Below, in pieces: positions 22,086 to 23,308 of a DNA stretch of 23,308 nt (positions are counted from its first letter, which is position 1; every line of letters starts with the position of its first letter). Below the pieces are notes generated by a model, which had not been told where the DNA came from, ran no database searches, and saw nothing but the letters and a program-made list of their open reading frames with translations. A program made the position numbers and the translations under genes. Source of the stretch: a virus. The stretch covers positions 1-23,308 of IMG/VR virus record IMGVR_UViG_3300035698_002267. One strand, written 5' to 3'.

Positions 22086-23308
22086 ATGGCTAAATTAAAA
22101 AACACAACGGTCTACGGAGAACTTCAAGTAAATGAGGATATTACTTGTGATACTACTGTAAATACTAATGCGGTAGAATCAGCTAGTTGGTTAAACGCTG
22201 GTGACCCAGCATATATTGACCCGTATTTCTATATGGAAGGAGCATACGCAGAGATTTATAGTAATAGTGGGAATATCCAACTGGACTTCTACAACAACAA
22301 GTCTATGGACAATGTTATTGGGGTAAGATACGCTGATGACCTTTTGACCTTTGGTTCTCCTTATGGATTATCGGGAGATGGTGCATTATGGATGAATACA
22401 TCTTTGGAGTTTGGAATAGGACAAGTACCAACATCAGGATACAAACTGGCTGTAACAGGAAACACGTTATTCACAGGTTCTCTTGGTGTTACTGGTGGAT
22501 ATACAATGTCTGGTGGAGATATGGTATTTGCTAATGCAACAAATCCTTATGGGTTTTCTTTTCAGGCTACTAATGATGGTGCTTCATTAAACGAGGTACT
22601 TAATTTAGATGCTTTGACTGCTGATTTTCATGGATTAAAAATAACAACTACTGGTGATATAGAATGTAGAGACTTAGATGCGACAGGAGATATTTCTGGG
22701 GCAGCAGGTACTTTTACAGGACAGGTAAATATAGGTACTACGCCTGACACAACACACCAAGTAAACATAGATGGCTCACTTAATGTGGGAACAGCATTGA
22801 ATTATACGCCAAGTGGAACAACTGATTTAGTGGTTTCGTCAGCATCAAACAACGCAAGATGTTTATTTGGACAAAGTAATTCATATTACGGAGGGATGCA
22901 GTGGAACTATAACGCAACTGGAACTCTTGGGTATCTGAGTCTTGGTAATATGGGCGGAATAAACACAAAGGGATTTAATATCTTACAATCAGGATACGTT
23001 GGACTTGGATTGATTGACCCTGATAGAGAATTTGAGATGGTAGGAGATTTTAAGTCTTCTGGATATATAGAATGTGGAGGAACAAGTGCAGGACAATCTA
23101 CGATCGCTTCTGGTTTAGTTGTAAATAATTTAAGCGGGGCAACTGCTGATGATGATTTCTTGGTAAAATCAGATACACAATCTGCAATCTTTGTAGATGC
23201 AAGTACAAACGAATTAAAATTTGGAACAAGCGTAGCTATGCCTTATGTAGCTAAAACTGCTACTTATACACTTACGGTTGTGGATTACCAAGTAGAGTGT
23301 ACAGCTAA
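22086..23308 (+). CDS. Tail fibre protein (partial, runs off the window)
   Basis: An open frame of 407 codons from ATG 22086 to the right edge with no stop. The N-terminus (AKLKNTTVYGELQVNEDITC) and repeated L-x-V-x-G units (YKLAVTGNTLFTGSLGVTGG; VNIDGSLNVGTALNY) are typical of beta-solenoid shafts. The segment VGLGLIDPDREFEMVGDFKS follows the V-G-I-G-x-x-x-P-x-x-x-L-x-V-x-G-D motif of fibre repeats. The visible end (YTLTVVDYQVECTA) is the first strand of a tip domain. The C-terminus, and any intramolecular chaperone of the S74 type, would lie outside the window. It starts 1 nt after the previous stop, so both fibres share one transcript. Confidence 0.75.
   Translation, partial: MAKLKNTTVYGELQVNEDITCDTTVNTNAVESASWLNAGDPAYIDPYFYMEGAYAEIYSNSGNIQLDFYNNKSMDNVIGVRYADDLLTFGSPYGLSGDGALWMNTSLEFGIGQVPTSGYKLAVTGNTLFTGSLGVTGGYTMSGGDMVFANATNPYGFSFQATNDGASLNEVLNLDALTADFHGLKITTTGDIECRDLDATGDISGAAGTFTGQVNIGTTPDTTHQVNIDGSLNVGTALNYTPSGTTDLVVSSASNNARCLFGQSNSYYGGMQWNYNATGTLGYLSLGNMGGINTKGFNILQSGYVGLGLIDPDREFEMVGDFKSSGYIECGGTSAGQSTIASGLVVNNLSGATADDDFLVKSDTQSAIFVDASTNELKFGTSVAMPYVAKTATYTLTVVDYQVECTA

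Noticed and set aside
1-23308. The window as a complete circular genome
   Set aside because: No terminal repeat is visible. The cut fibre frame runs into an early stop at the joined ends, in a frame different from the left-edge fragment.

Overview
The window is a stretch of the late (structural) region of a tailed double-stranded DNA phage. Every gene I can support lies on the + strand, packed with short gaps or 1-17 nt overlaps. There is no tail sheath, tail tube or long tape-measure gene. There are two large internal, ejection-type proteins, one ending in a cysteine-hydrolase domain. This points to a short-tailed (podovirus-like) virion whose gene order resembles the P22 morphogenesis block: small terminase, large terminase, portal, scaffold, capsid, neck, tail hub, ejection proteins, fibres. 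UGA and UAA are both used as stops, so the code looks standard. Almost no gene has a purine-rich Shine-Dalgarno site. Starts are preceded by A/T-rich leaders, often with a C-rich core (TTAACCC). That is compatible with a host that uses little Shine-Dalgarno initiation, such as Bacteroidota, but the host cannot be fixed from this window.

Layout. 1-62: the last codons of a fibre-like gene. 124-645: an AT-rich small terminase of the P22 gp3 type. 646-920: a gap with hairpins, a C10 tract and one doubtful small membrane ORF. 921-4694: large terminase, portal and a small unknown. 4695-4866: a gap with two hairpins. 4867-6780: scaffold, decoration-like protein and HK97-fold major capsid. 6863-7783: a beta-helix protein just behind the capsid gene. 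7800-8914: a small unknown and the neck adaptor. 8924-12414: a tail or surface-display group. It includes two proteins with unrelated heads (a jelly-roll-like domain and a six-repeat kelch-like propeller) on a homologous repetitive C-terminal stalk, with a coiled-coil gene between them. 12411-14367: a tail-hub-like protein and a small fibre-tip-like protein. 14412-19077: two internal/ejection proteins. 19133-20667: five small structural or accessory proteins. 20669-23308: two AT-richer fibre or receptor-binding proteins, the last cut by the window end.

How the genes work together. The terminase pair pumps DNA through the portal into a procapsid built from scaffold and capsid protein. Decoration and beta-helix proteins probably dress the shell. 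The neck and hub proteins close the vertex. The CHAP-domain protein probably opens the cell wall, and the glycine/alanine-rich partner may breach the membrane. The display proteins and fibres contact the host. The most unusual part is the 9475-12414 block, which looks like one stalk carrying exchangeable heads. The second is the repeated C-rich start leader.
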